In this document: piece after piece, positions 13,034 through 25,519 of the stretch
How positions within the stretch are numbered: position 1 is the stretch's first letter
How the letters are laid out: each line of letters starts with the position of its first letter
Assembly (NCBI RefSeq): GCF_028453695.1
Contig: NC_135779.1
Coordinates: 8,320,831-8,384,830, forward strand
Source: Augochlora pura
Lineage: Eukaryota > Arthropoda > Insecta > Hymenoptera > Halictidae
Reading direction: 5' to 3'
DNA length: 64,000 nt
Translations under genes and position numbers: made by a program
The notes under the pieces: generated by a model
What the model saw: the letters and a program-made list of their open reading frames with translations, nothing else
Databases searched by the model: none
What the model was told of the DNA's origin: nothing

Positions 13034-13541
13034 AGAGTAGAAAACTTGTGTACAGTTAAGGTCAGTAGGTCGGCGTCGGATCAAATGAAATATACGAATA
13101 GTGTCTGACCGAATTACTCGAAGGACGAGGCACAGCGTGGTTTAATAATGCATGCGGCACACATAGTCTCCTTCGTGCCCTGTAAATCTTGTCGGATGCT
13201 TGGCTGATGCGTCCGTGACTAGGATGCATTCCGACAGGCGTGTGCCAATTGCCAACGAGTTCCTTCGTTCGCTGTGAAATGAATTTTTTCGCCCTTCGCG
13301 GGCCAGCCTTTTGTTCGGGCTCGGGGGAGAACGCGCGCGTTGCCGCGAGCAGCACGTGTGTTCCGTGGCTGCCGAGAGAGTGAAACGATTTGATTTCTTG
13401 CGTAAAATCGGAGGGTTGCATTTGCTCTTTGAATTCGAAGCGAGTTTTTATTCGATACCTCCGACGATTTAAGTAAAAACTGATACATTAAACCGCGGCA
13501 TCTTTGTTTAAAAATTACTGATATTCTTATCACTAGATAAG

Positions 13542-13720
13542 AATGCGGATCTTTATGCAAAACAATGTAGATTTAGTAAATTGAAAGTAGTATGATGGCG
13601 TCCTGAAATTCTTCTTTTTTTGCAATAAGTTATTTATGTGAAAAAATACACAAAATCCGCAGTCTTTACGCGTTTATGAAAAAAGTGGATCGATTATAAA
13701 ACAGCGAAAACATTTGATGA
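13542..13720. mobile_element. fragments of the ACTGCGGATTT element, two ends side by side
   Basis: GCGGATCTTTATGCAAAAC at about 13545, CACAAAATCCGCAGTCTTTA at about 13649 and GTCTTTACGCGTTTATGA at about 13661 are recognisable ends of the family. Two ends touch each other here, suggesting one copy inserted next to or into another, followed by decay. Confidence 0.4.
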
Positions 13721-14174
13721 ATTTCAAGATACTATTGCATCATGTTCAATTCGTTAGAGTGATTAAGAAACGAAATAAATATCTGAGTAGCTTTTATATC
13801 GTGCAGTCAGCGCAGACGATTTCTATATTCCATAAATTATCCGACGATGAACGAGCGGCTTCTAGATCGAACGCACCGAAAACCGCCAGCTCGGCATTTG
13901 CGCAACGCGGCGTCAATTAAAAATACCTATCCGACCTTCTGTTTAGTCAATAACGGCGTGAGATGCTGGAGACCAACCGTGAATATTGATTTCATTGAAC
14001 ACGGGGCGGACTACTTATTGCCACACTTGAACGTATTCGCATTCCCGGCGTGCAGAAGCTTCTCTCTGCTCCACATTTATTCTGCACCCCGGGATCGCTC
14101 GGCGAATTCCGCGAGGGTGTTTCGCGGAAGTGCGAAACCGCGGGAAACGGCAAAATGGACCACCTAGAAACCGT

Positions 14175-14795
14175 TTAACCCTAAACGAACCGAGCCGATC
14201 AAAATCACCGATTTAACATTTTCCCGTCGTTTCGAAGTTGATGAAATTGCAAAGACTCTTCCATGGAAAATGATCGAATAAATTTCTTATTCGACGCTTC
14301 AAGTATATAAAGTCTTTTCATAGTTCTAAAGGTGATAGGTTTATAGTTAACACTAAACGTACCAAGAGGGGTCAAATGACCCCTTTTGAAAGTTTACTTT
14401 TCCAATTCTTACATTTATTGTTATTTCTGTCGGTCATTTGACTTTCTGTAAATTCTTATATCATCCGATTATTCAATTTCCCACTTTCCCTTCCTCTCGT
14501 AGCTTATTTTTTACCGACAAAAATTCTATGGTAAGATTAGGTATAGAAAAATGCCGGTACGTTTAGTGTTAACGATGAACCGACTGCCTCGGAGCCGCTT
14601 TATAGGAACAGATTTTTCCACAGACATTTTCAAAGAAGAGACCAAATTTATTTAAAAGACTTTCGTTGTTATAGCTTGAACCGTGAAACTTGTTCGATCC
14701 TTTCCTACGAGAGAGTCTCCGTAATTTCAGTAAAGTTTCAAATAAAAAGTTACGAAACCGGTCATTTTGACCGGCCGCGGCAGGTATAGTGTTAA
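14175..14795. mobile_element. TTAA-flanked inverted-repeat element (about 620 bases) with a nested insertion
   Basis: The left end begins TTAACCCTAAACGAACC at 14175. The reverse complement of the right end (ending 14795) begins TTAACACTATACCTGCC. Both are followed by a subterminal near-palindrome, GATCAAAATCACC on the left and GGTCAAAATGACC on the right, and then by related GAGACTCT sequences. TTAA target sites and short inverted ends are typical of piggyBac-type non-autonomous elements. There is no transposase frame. A 226-base element of the same family sits within it (14347-14572). Confidence 0.55.
14347..14572. mobile_element. intact piggyBac-like MITE, 226 bases
   Basis: TTAACACTAAACGTACC starts at 14347 and its exact inverse, GGTACGTTTAGTGTTAA, ends at 14572, a perfect 17-base inverted repeat that includes the TTAA site on each side. 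Inside the left end is the palindrome GGGGTCAAATGACCCC. No open frame is present. The perfect ends suggest this copy is recent compared with its neighbours. The TTAA duplication points to the piggyBac superfamily; that is inference from family habits. Confidence 0.75.
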
Positions 14796-14923
14796 ACCGC
14801 AGTATACCGACAGTGAAAGCACGCGAGTTACAACGTATTCCACCACAGACACGCGTTCGTTTTTCATTATCCTGACTTTGATGTGCCCGTACACATTAAA
14901 TCGTTGAACGTGTGCGCGGAAGA

Positions 14924-14950
14924 GGGGAGGGGAGGGGCGGAGGGGAGGGG
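14924..14950 (+). repeat. G-run tract with quadruplex potential
   Basis: Five GGGG runs separated by one to three bases (GGGGAGGGGAGGGGCGG then AGGGGAGGGG). Such spacing meets the usual pattern for an intramolecular G-quadruplex on the plus strand. It is in the giant intron, 130 bases from the TTAA element. Confidence 0.6.
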
Positions 14951-14999
14951 ACCGCACACACGGTACTCCGGAAAACCGCAGCTCTCCTTTTTCCGAAAC

Positions 15000-17900
15000 A
15001 ATGAACGCCGACTGTGTCCAGCCTTTGAAGAGCCCCGAAATCGTGGCTCTCGTGGAAATGAAACGGTCCGGCGTCATCGAAACGACGGAGGGGTTGCGTT
15101 TGATTACTCTGAAAATATTGCTTTTGCGGTTTGGCCGACCCCCCCCGGTCGGTCGATAATCGTGCCGGAAACAGTCGGACACGCTTTTCAACTCTTATCC
15201 TTCGGTTAATTAGCGATTTGGCCCTTTGCGGTGGCGAAGCCCCCCTGTTTTATTTCGGAATTTAATGCCGCAACGTCGTTCCATGTTTTGGACGATTTTG
15301 CTATCGCGATATTTCATTGAAATGCTATCTTTTCAGTTGCGACTGTGTCACGGTTTAGAAACGACTACGTACACGTTGAACAAAGTTGTGCAACTGTTAA
15401 TTTATCGTATCGACCGATCTTAACGTGCAATCTGCAACTTTCTATTAATCACCCGCCACTTAAATCATAACGAGATCGTGGATCTTTCTACATTCTATTT
15501 ACAAATCTGGCGATTGCTTCGAATTTAGAACGAACGAAAGGAAGAGCTCGGCTTCAGAGATTTTTGTGGAAAATACAGAAAGATCTCTAATCGAATAACG
15601 GTAGAGAAGCTGAATGGTTGCATATTTTTACAGATCGCTTTGCAATAAGATTTAGATCGTTCAGGCTCCCGATGATCGTTTATGGTAAAAGTAAAGTAAG
15701 ACTGCCATAATATGCGCGTTTCCTTGCACTATACAGATTTCTATGACAAACGCAAGGTTTCTAATCTGCAATCTCCAATCCAGCGATGATAAACGAAGTG
15801 GAAACGAATCTCCGCCTTCGACCGGCCGACGATAGAAATAGGAACAAGTATTCACTCGTTGCAGGGACACGTTCGCGATTAGGGCCACTTTAGTATACCA
15901 CCTGTAAACGACTTTGCGCGTGCTACAAACGCTGAAATCCACGGTGTGGTATCGACCAGCATCGATCATCCACCGACAGGGAGAACTTTCTAAACGCACA
16001 ACAGGGGAATCCGTAGAAAAAAGAAAGGTGTCTTTTCAGTCTGTTCACCCTTCTAACCGGCCCACCGGAAACAAAGTTCGACCTCTGATTACCTGTAATT
16101 TCGACGATAGACCCGCATGTTCGCGCGCGAAGAGGGAACCGTCCCCTAAATACTGGCAATCCAATGACAACGCGATACGCGGCGATTACTGAAAATAACG
16201 AATGCGCACAGTTCGCCGCGTCCGGTCGCATCGGTGAAACGGTACCGGTCAAATTAGATAATTGACTTTCACGAGGCAAATTAGCCGCGGTTACAACTCC
16301 GGTCCTCGGATGCCCGACAATTTAAGAGAAAGTCCCGGCGTTTTCTGGATTCGATTTCCAGCGATTTTGATCGCCGTTGCATCGCCGTCGTGCTTCTAAA
16401 TCGCGATTCGCCTACGTCGATCCGTACGAACCGTGGATCCACTTATATAAGATCGTATTGGTGCGGTATCTTTTCCTCTAACCAGAAGGTTTCCAGCCGT
16501 GAAAATCACTTTCTATAGTCTATCGGCACTCTGTTCGCCCACGGACTATTAACTGCGCTTTTAGATCGAACGGTAAAGGATTGAGAATTGTTCGGAATCT
16601 TTTAAAAATTCAGAATTTTTGATCAATTTATCATGTAACAACTTCTTCTGAAATCATTATTTGAACGTCTCTAACGATCGTAGCAGTTTTATAATAGTTC
16701 TTTAATGCAGGAATTTCTTTAAAAGATTGTTTATAATTTATGACAACGTCGTACATAATCCATTAATTCCTACGATGTTGTAAATGAAACGTTAAAAACG
16801 ACGAGAACGCACTTATAGAATTGCAAATTGTTTTAAAGCGGAGTTTGGACATTAATAAAATATGCAGAAGCATTAACGAAGCATCATTATCGTTCGCGAT
16901 ATAAGAAAAAATGGTAAATTCTTTCCGAAAAAAATGTGTAGACCGGTGGATATCGATTGCAAGTTGCGTAACGACCGTTCGCTTAATTTTCCCGAAGTCG
17001 GTGTAAGAAGTCGGATAAGATCCAAGAACGTAAAGTGGTGCCATTATCTGCCGCAACGAGGATCACGTTTTTCTTACCACCGTTTCACGTGCATTCGCGA
17101 ATTGCGATCGCGGCGTCGTTCAAGCATCTCGCCGTTATCGTTTCATCTGACAGCGTGTGGGAATGCCGTCGCTAACGGAGCGGTTTTATTAGAATTACTA
17201 ATTCCCATCGTTGTCCTTAGCATCGATGTCGACCGAACGGCGTGAGACAATATCCGCGCTTCGTTCCTCCTCGCTCTACCAAGCGCGACAAGACGATTCC
17301 GGCAATCTCTTACAATATCTCCGATAGATTAACATAACGGTGTCATGTTTTCTGTTACGAAATTACTCAAACTATAAAGACTGTTTTATAGAATACGACT
17401 GAACAAGTTTCTTAATCCATGTTCTTACGGCCCTTTCGCCGTTACAAACGAATCAGATAGATCCATGTTAAGCCATTCACGATTAATTAAAAAGATTGAA
17501 GCTCGAGAGTCGTTCCCGAATATCTTTTCTATGTCGCAGAATGGGTTTCTTAGGAAGCTGGCAGCGCAGCATACTTTGTTAATGGCTTTATACAAAGAAG
17601 AAGAATCTATCTGCATTTATTCCCAGATTAAAGATTTCTGAACTAGTTCTCGCGTCGAGCGTTGCGCTGGCACATAAAAATCGTCTCGATTCTCTCATCC
17701 GACAGACTCATTCTTCCTCTTTCCATGGAGCTACTTGTTAGCCCAGTTCGTCCACCCGGTTCACAACCAATGATTCCCCGAAGTTCGCGCAGGCTTCGTC
17801 GCATCGCATTACAATGTACAATGCCTGTTTACGGCGATCGTCGCTTCTGCTCATCAAAATACACGGCGCTTGATCCGGTTTATTCGACGATCGCGCGCGA

Positions 17901-18380
17901 CCAGATTTTCGCTAGGCGTACCTCGTTCGAGCGTTGGATCGGCGATAGGATTTTCATAAAACGAGCGCGCCTTGCACGGGATCCCCGAGCATTCGATTCG
18001 TCGCCGCGACTCGCGCAGCGCATATTCGGCGAGCAGGGAATTCGTAGACCGGGGAACACGATTCGCGCGTCGAAGGTCGGGGATTTTAGACGTCGGGGCA
18101 AGCTGCGGAAATTCGAAACCTCGCGTCGTAAACGAGCCATCGGTCGATTGCGCACGAAACGCGTGTAAACGTTGCTGAATAGTCGGCCGACTCCCCTCTG
18201 CGACTGCCATGGTTCGGGCTCCGGCGAGGCCGAGCGAACCGCGGCAACTCGAAAGTTCCCGGAGAAAAAAGAAAAGCTGCACGGAAAACTGCTCGGATAA
18301 AGCTTTTCCGCCAGTGAAAACTGGCCACCTGCGCGCTCGAGGGTCCCCCGTTTTCGTTCAAATAAAATTTCTTCACCGAT
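15000..18380. other. intron segment, no supported gene
   Basis: Composition is mixed to GC-rich. Open frames of 60-210 codons occur on both strands over the same bases around 15.9-16.3 and 17.7-18.5 kb. Their translations are rich in Arg and Ser and lack domains, as expected of antisense or random reading of CG-rich DNA. Confidence 0.4.
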
Positions 18381-18390
18381 GTCGCCGACG

Positions 18391-18406
18391 TACAGGGTGT
18401 CCCGCA
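18391..18406 (+). repeat. TACAGGGTGTCCC repeat end
   Basis: TACAGGGTGTCCCGCA is the kind of end seen on many dispersed insect DNA elements. A similar end is at 24333 and a reverse one at 1051-1063. The far end of this copy was not located. Confidence 0.35.
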
Positions 18407-19239
18407 TTTTTCCGTACATACTTTGGCAATGCGTTCTGCGATGAAAATACTGAAATGTTATATCACAAAAGCTCAGCTGGCGACTCTTAATTAATTCGTC
18501 CCTTTGCACGTTTGCGGTATCATACGTTTATCGTAACTTCTCAACAAATCATGCACTTTTTATTACGTATAAATCATCCGTACAAATTCGGTATTTATCA
18601 CGTTTTAGTTTTATTTTTATTTGTAGAATTTTTATTTGTACACCGCCGGAGTGTGTACGGGAAAATATGCAACACTCTGTAGAAATCTTTCCAAGCAGAT
18701 GTGACAAATAAAAATTGCCCAAGTTGTAAGAAATATATAAAAGAATTCATTTTAGTTGCCTGCATTTTTACAAATCTTCTCCGTTTTGTATCTTGTAATC
18801 TACAATGCGCGTAATGGAATCTTTGTTAACCGAACCTTTGGTATTCGAGTTCTTTGTTATCTGAACAGGGTTTACGCGTAATAAATCGATAAAGACGCTG
18901 TCTAAAGCTGTAAGCGGTGAGCTTATTTTACCTTGCAATCGTTCGCGTAGCTCTTTGACTTGGCACGACGACACGTGTATTAAATTATCAATAGATGTAT
19001 TTATCAACAGGTGTGTCTCGCCATCGTATCTCATTTGTTAAGCGACTCTCGTACGTACATCTTAGACTAGCCAGAATGGAAAACCGAGACCTAATAAGAG
19101 ACGATGGCGGGTAAACCGATGCAGCACACTGTATCGAGAGACTGATGACTGTACCGTTGTCGACCAGATGTAACGTCGAGACTAAATAATTAGCAGTTGT
19201 ATCGCGTTCTCGTCTCCTATTTCCAAACGATTTTCCTCG

Positions 19240-20360
19240 GCTAATTGCGAAACGACTTCCCGGACCAGAAAATCGAGACGGAGATGCCCGGAACATCGGA
19301 TCCGTTCTCGATGTCCCGGCACCTACAATTATCTTCACGACATGAAAGTTCCCGTACGAATTCTGGCATTAGAAACGCGTTCCGCCGCCCACCGTGTTTC
19401 CGCCGGAGAATCCGTTCGCGGGTCCGCGCGCGGCCGATAGGATCGCGGTCGCGCCGCCGAAGGCAATGAAAATAATAGTTTACGAGGCGAGCGCGTACGA
19501 AAACGAGAGAACGAGATTACGATCCGGCTCTCTTTGTTCCATTGTTCGATGCGGGCGAAGGCGTGCGTTACGGTTAGAGTCCGGCCGGCGGCGGCCGCGC
19601 GGGCTTAGACGAACGGTGCGCGCTGTTTCGCTTCTTCCTCGTCATTACCGCAGTCTGAGTGTGTCTCCTCTGTTTTTTCGACTCTTGATTCGACGAGTGC
19701 GGGCAGAAACGTGTGGGCGTACGCGGGCCTCGACGCGTGCACGTGGCTAAGAAGCCCGGCACCCCGAACGAGAAGAAGCGCCGGAGCGTCGTCGAGTGGT
19801 ATGCGATGGTGGCTGATGGCGGCGGCGACGGCGGCGGTGGTGGTCGTGGTGGTGGTTGAAATCGGCAGCGCCCGCGCACGGGGCGTTATCATGGTAACGC
19901 TTGATAGCCGACCGACCGTGGAAAGTCGATACCTTCCTCGTTTCGTATTCAACGACAAGGGCAGGCCCTATCCGGCCAGCCGTGACCCCGTGGCTGTTTG
20001 CTCCCGTGTATCGCCGCAGCCGTCGTCGACGTCGCACCGTGCCGCGGCCGCTGTCGCGCGACACCATGCAACGCGCACGCCATGCGACGGCACACACCGG
20101 GCCGCGGGATCTAGCAGGAAACGCGTTATCAAACGCAAACTGCAATTGGATCTGGCGGCGCGCCGGAAAATTCCAGCAATTTTTCTATCAGACCCCGCAC
20201 GCCGATTTTCTCACGCCGCCACCGGGGAATTATTTAATCGCCCCTCGGTCACCCCCACCCGCGGGGTTGCTGTTATATAAATTCGAGAGGCTTCGCGTGA
20301 CCGACATATTTTCGTGGACCGACCGGCCTGTGTCGCACCAGCGACCATTATAGGGTAATC
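19240..20360. other. very GC-rich island in intron
   Basis: Dense CG dinucleotides and GGC/GGT tandem runs (19814-19858) make this the most GC-rich block of the intron. It resembles a promoter or 5' UTR region more than an exon. Long open frames on both strands overlap here and translate to low-complexity Arg/Ala/Val-rich peptides, so none is called as a gene. Confidence 0.4.
19814..19858 (+). repeat. GGC/GGT trinucleotide tract
   Basis: An imperfect run of GGC, GAC and GGT triplets. It generates the polyvaline and polyalanine open frames seen across it. Confidence 0.6.
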
Positions 20361-20399
20361 ATCATTTTCTCGGATAACCATCGTTTACCGGGGGTCGCG

Positions 20400-23300
20400 T
20401 CATCGCGCGAACACTCGCGAAAAAACGGATCGGATGATTAATTGATTGTCGGGCTCGCCCCGCGAAATTTTACACGCGGTTAACCCGACGAGTCGTTCTC
20501 TTTCCAACGTATAAAAACTGTACATTAGGCGATGGTACAGTTATGAGATGCATTTTGATCGTTGAATTGGCCGAGAGAAAACGCCTTTCATTTCTTTGCG
20601 ATTTCACATGTTCATTTTTTTATCATTCTTCTAGATTCATTATTACTGAATGAAAAATATTCCACTCGTCTTGTTCCGTGAATATAAATTTAATTGTGTC
20701 TGAAATCAAATGAAATGCACAGTAACAGCTAGTTTAAAATATTTTGTATTTCTTGGAGGTTGAAGTTGACTTCTACCAATGACAACTATTAAGACAATTA
20801 AAGAAATTAGCCGTATATTACTTTATAAAATAACATTCCTAAAGTACTGTACTGTAAAGCAGCGTAAACGCACCTTTACGTTCTCAATAATCGCGAATTA
20901 AAAAATTTGTGATTCCATCACAAATGAACGATCTAATTGCTCGCGGAATTTCGACCGGTGTGGAAAACCAGTAGCGGCTCGTGCACGTTTCCTAACGAAC
21001 CCTGGAAAACGTCCACACCGCGAATCGATACAGTCGCGCACACCGCCAGGAAGCGTGATTCATTGGGCACGTTCGCGTAACGCGGAATAAAGGGTTGACC
21101 GTCGATTCCGAGCGAGCATAATCACCGGCAGGACCGACGGAACAGAGCAGATTCGTTCCGAGGATGATTACCGGGCGGACGTGTATGCAAATTCGATTGA
21201 GCCGATGGTGTCCGCGAGCGGTGTTAGCCCGCGTCTCGTACGCAATGTCTAGGCTGCCGTGTTTCTCTCCCTTCCCGCTCGTTTCAACGAGATAGCAGAA
21301 ACTCTTGACCACGCCGATTGCGTCATCGCGCCGTCCCGAGAATATTTTATCGTCTGTCAACACGAGGGAGAGATCGGCGGCGACACAATGCCACGATGAT
21401 CCACGCGGCGGCGGCGGCCGATTTACGAGGCAGCCGGCGCGACTTATTCGCGTCCGATTCCGCAACATCGATTCCCGGAATCGCGACTTCCTTGACCCGA
21501 AAAATCCTCGGACGAGGATCGAGGCAATTAAACACTCGCGACTCCCGCATGTCCTCGGAACGCAATTCGTGCGGATCAGTGGAACGGGACGGTTCAAGAA
21601 CGGAAACCGCGTGAAACCGAGCTGTTTGCTTTGCAAATCGAGGGCTTAACCCTTCCCGCGTCGAGCAAATGTATCGTTGCTGGCTACACTTGGGAACATG
21701 TTTATTTAGTATTTTTAACAAATAACGCCTTCAGTTTTTATTTCATTTGAAAATTTTTCATCGTCAAATTTTATAATGTTTTCGAAACTATGCCAAACTA
21801 TGTCAAAGAGGTTTGGTATTTTTCGCTTAGGTACACAAAACTTTCATTTAATTCATTTGATTTTGTACTGAACAATATTCTAAAACTCTACCATAATTTA
21901 ATTTAATAATAAAACGTAAGTACAAGTATCATGATCTGAACGACGTTGATATAATACTAATATAAGATAAAGCCATGAAATTAAAAAATATAAAGTTTTA
22001 TTATTAATATTTATTAATATTTCTTCCCTTAGAGTTTCACATTTTAAACATCATTTCAACTGCTAGATAAATCATGAAAACTAGAAAAGAAAATTAAAAG
22101 TTCGAATAATGGAACAGCTGCAATAGATAGTGTGCTGCATGGATCGCCTTCCATTGTTCTAGTCACGTATAGAATATGTTTCATTAAGAGATATCGATTA
22201 TGGTTGGCTCTACTTTATTAACGCGTATTACGCTCCTGGCGAACGAGCGTAAAAAGAGAAATCGCAATGTCAAAACATTTAGTCATCCAGATGTGACGTA
22301 ACTCCGCGTTCTGTTATGACCGGCGAGATACCAAAAATTCTTTATCCAACGCTGGTTTGCGCTTGTTATAACAAAAGAGGATATTCTGGACTCTCCGCAT
22401 ATTATCTTTGAGTGTGTTACTTTAAAAACATTTCTTCTTTCTGTTCGTAAAAATAACGAAGATATACATGTCCGAAATTCGAATTTACAAGTCCGTACAA
22501 TCAGCAAGAGAATTTTCTGTTTTTCTCGAAACTATATTTTCCAAAAATTGCTGCACAATGTTTTGAGATCCAGTTAACCGATCGTCTTCAAATGTTGGCA
22601 CAATGTTCGGTACACTTGTAGCATCATAGCTAAACAAGTGCTTTCGTAAATATTTCCATTTGAAAAAAATACATGTTATTCGTCAAATGCTAGCAAAAGT
22701 TCATGTAAAAGAACAATAAAAAATAATCGTCTGTTTTGCCGCAAAAAAAATCGCGAAGGAGACCCAGAAAATACATTTCTGAACGAGGACAGTGATTAAA
22801 TCAGAAAAATCGTGGAAAATTTATCGAAGCGCGTAAGCGAAATTAGGTTAATCGACGTTTCGCAGCTTCAACTGATTAGGTCGAAATTCCATTAGCGTTT
22901 TGGAATTGTTTCAAAATGACGATTCATACGATAGGATGACCGATGCTAGAGCAATATGACTGCGGCACCTATTTATCACTGCCAAGGCCACCTATGCAAC
23001 CGGATCGTCTCCGCAGTCATTGTTAAACTCATTTCCGTTGCTCGATTGCCCGTGAGTGCAGCGAAAATTTAACCATCAGTCCCGCAGTGGGCAAGAGACG
23101 ACCCCCTGTTATCGACGTGTCGGTGCCACTGTGCCCGGAGGAAGACTCTACTCTAACCATTACGGGCAACCATAAGTAGCGTCGTCTTCTTGTACCGCCG
23201 TTGAGCACCGGCTATTTAGCCATCACGGCCTCATCGAACGAAAGAGCATTCGTTCACGGATGTAATACCACTCTTCTTCCCATTATTCTTAATTAACCTC

Positions 23301-24120
23301 GCCTCTTTGCGCATTTTTCGACGGATCGAATTAACGGGAGCCGCACGATTATACATTGCAAGCTCGAGCTGCTTCGATATACGAGTCTCGAACCTGATTT
23401 TACTATTGTCCGCGATACAAATGTATTGGGAACTATGACTGAATCTTTGTATACGATGAATCGCCATTTTGAACATTGCATGAAACGGAAATCTTGAGAA
23501 TTGCGCGTAACAGAACTTTATACGTTTAGCGAAATAAATGCGCAGAAACAAACTTGAAAATTCATTCTTAAGCCTGCTCACAATTTCTCCACGCTTTTAT
23601 TCGCCTCGCTAAACATTTTTGTTTTTAGAAGCTTCATCCTTCTGTTTATTTTTGTATTCATAAAAGTTCAGCGAGACTGGGGGTTCATAAACAACGAAGG
23701 GACATTTATTTTATTGGGAACAAATTTTCCTGTAATAAAGTTAGAAAAACTAACACCAATTTCTGTCAATCACAATTCTCTTTTCGGTAAAGATAGGAGA
23801 AAGGTGACACCAATTTACTATTAACACACACGTATAATAGGACACGCTATTTCTACAACGATCTTGTTTCGTATAAAATGAGTGAAACGAATATTACGTA
23901 CATTGCCACTTTGCAAAAAGTTATGACCAGCCTATGGATCTTATAATTTTGATAGTTTTAGATCGATGCTATAAATTAATGCAATATTTATTCTGCATAA
24001 AGGTCTTCAGTTTAGATCGTTCCGACAAAAATCTAATCGTGCATGCTCGTAATTATTTATAACTTTATTTATCAACCGTTTCGATATATTTTGTATTCCG
24101 TCCAGTTTTTCTATAAATCG
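20400..24120. other. mostly AT-rich intron segment
   Basis: Apart from a GC-richer block at about 20.98-21.65 kb and the retrotransposon remnant at 22.28-22.53 kb, nothing can be named. TTAACCCTTCCCGCGTCG at about 21647 looks like a single end of a TTAA-type element. Confidence 0.4.
22283..22530 (+). mobile_element. decayed 3' end of a non-LTR retrotransposon
   Basis: With one frame change, the plus strand reads a short SVMTGE-like segment and then KEDILDSPHIIFECVTLK. This recalls the E-x-x-H-(I/V)-(L/I)-F-x-C pattern near the C-terminus of insect non-LTR retrotransposon polyproteins. The frame is broken and the leading cysteines are lost. It is a guess from a short motif. Confidence 0.35.
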
Positions 24121-24125
24121 TAATG

Positions 24126-24330
24126 ACTATGAATTTTATGCATTCACGAAAGAAACAGATCAAATACGATTCAGTAAAAACGCTTAAAGAATTGAAATAT
24201 ATCATTGCGTTATTTGTAAATAAATACAACAATTAAAAGAGACAATATGATATCTAAGTAGCTACTTACAATTAATCCAGACAATTTTTATTTTGAAGAA
24301 GAATTAGTATAAATTACAAATATGACCAAA
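24126..24330. mobile_element. degraded copy of the ACTGCGGATTT element
   Basis: The left end GACTATGAATTTTATGCATT at about 24126 and the right part CAATTTTTATTTTGAAG at about 24282 match the two halves of the family. The internal sequence (AAAGAATTGAAATATATCAT) resembles that of the copy ending at 12558. A second right end, CTGCATAAAGGTCTTCAGT, lies just upstream at about 23993. Confidence 0.4.
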
Positions 24331-24332
24331 TA

Positions 24333-24590
24333 TACAGGGTGGGGCAAATAAAGTGTTACAGTGCAATATCTCCATTATCATTAATGATACGCGAAAATGC
24401 TTCGGAAACAAATTGTTTGGTTCGGAGGGGGACGTATTTTGGTGGAAATGTTTTTTTTCTCAAGGTCATATTTTTTGAGATTTCAAGGTCATCAATGTTT
24501 TTTTTAAATGGAACTATATATTTCTTTTTCGATGACATTATTGCCGATTTCAAGACGAATCCAGCGACCTATAATTCAAGGTCATTCTAG
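24333..24590 (+). repeat. dispersed repeat with TACAGGGTG end and three CAAGGTCA sites
   Basis: It begins TACAGGGTGGGGCAAATAA at 24333. Within it CAAGGTCA occurs at 24461-24468, 24484-24491 and 24577-24584. CAAGGTCA is the extended half-site bound by monomeric nuclear receptors such as Ftz-F1 and Hr39 in insects. Whether these are used is unknown. Confidence 0.45.
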
Positions 24591-25064
24591 CCGCGCAACA
24601 AATATAAATATGATATATAGATATGACCAAACTTTCAATGAATCGGACAACGCTGTTCATGCTCCAAGATCCAACTAGTTCCGTGGCAAACCGTCGAACG
24701 GTAAAGCGTGTACACCCTCAGAATCCAGAAACGCGATCAACCCCCTTTAGAATTCCCCGAAGTGCCCGTCCGAGGAGCCGATGCCGAGGCAAGGCTGCGC
24801 CGAGCAAAAATAGAGAAGCCGATCGATAATCCCGGGGAAACTGTAATCGAGAAAACGAAACTACTCGCTGGGCATTCCTAATTGAACCATTTCGCTAACT
24901 GTTGATCCGGTTTCTTTCTTCTCTAACGCTGATACAGCAGCCGCATTCCTTCTCGCGGCGATGATTCATTCCCGGAGCAGTCCGTTTAAAAACGAAACCG
25001 CTATACTCTCGGGAGAGGTTCTCTCTGTGGAGGTTCCTCTTCTTACCGTTTCTCACGGCTTCCC

Positions 25065-25127
25065 GAGACATAGAGATACAATTGAGATAGAGAAAAAGAG
25101 ATAGTAAGATAGAGATACAGTGAGATC
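25065..25127 (+). repeat. GAGATA-type microsatellite
   Basis: Imperfect repeats of GAGATA and AGATAG with short interruptions. Located in the giant intron. Confidence 0.6.
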
Positions 25128-25519
25128 CACTGACGCGATCCTAATCGTCGCCGCGAACGTGTCCGCGGATCTAGGATCGCCGAGAATGAACCGGAGCCAC
25201 CCGAATGAATAATTACTGCGTCGCGGAGGGCACTTACACCGCCGCGACCTTACGCCACTTTCCGGCGAATCGTTTCCAGGTACTGTGCATGTGTGCCTCC
25301 TCCTATTGTCTACCGGGTGTCAAGGGAATCCCGGTGCAACTCGAAGCCGATTCTGCGCGGAAACAACACCCTCCGGTCGGGCGACGATTTTCGACGCTTC
25401 GATCCTGAAGCGGTCGACTTTCGTTGACACACTATACACGATAGAGATGTTAACGCCTTTTAAAAAATTTAATTCTTTTAAGTTGAAAAGGCACTTAATG
25501 TTTGCAAAATATAATTGAC

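Noticed and set aside
17662..18509. Overlapping plus (168 codons) and minus (209 codons) open frames
   Set aside because: Antisense pair in CG-rich DNA without recognisable motif or conserved-looking blocks.
19394..20353. Plus and minus open frames up to 189 codons in the most GC-rich island
   Set aside because: Low-complexity Arg/Ala/Val-rich translations caused by GGC/GGT repeats and lack of AT-rich stop codons; several frames are open at once.
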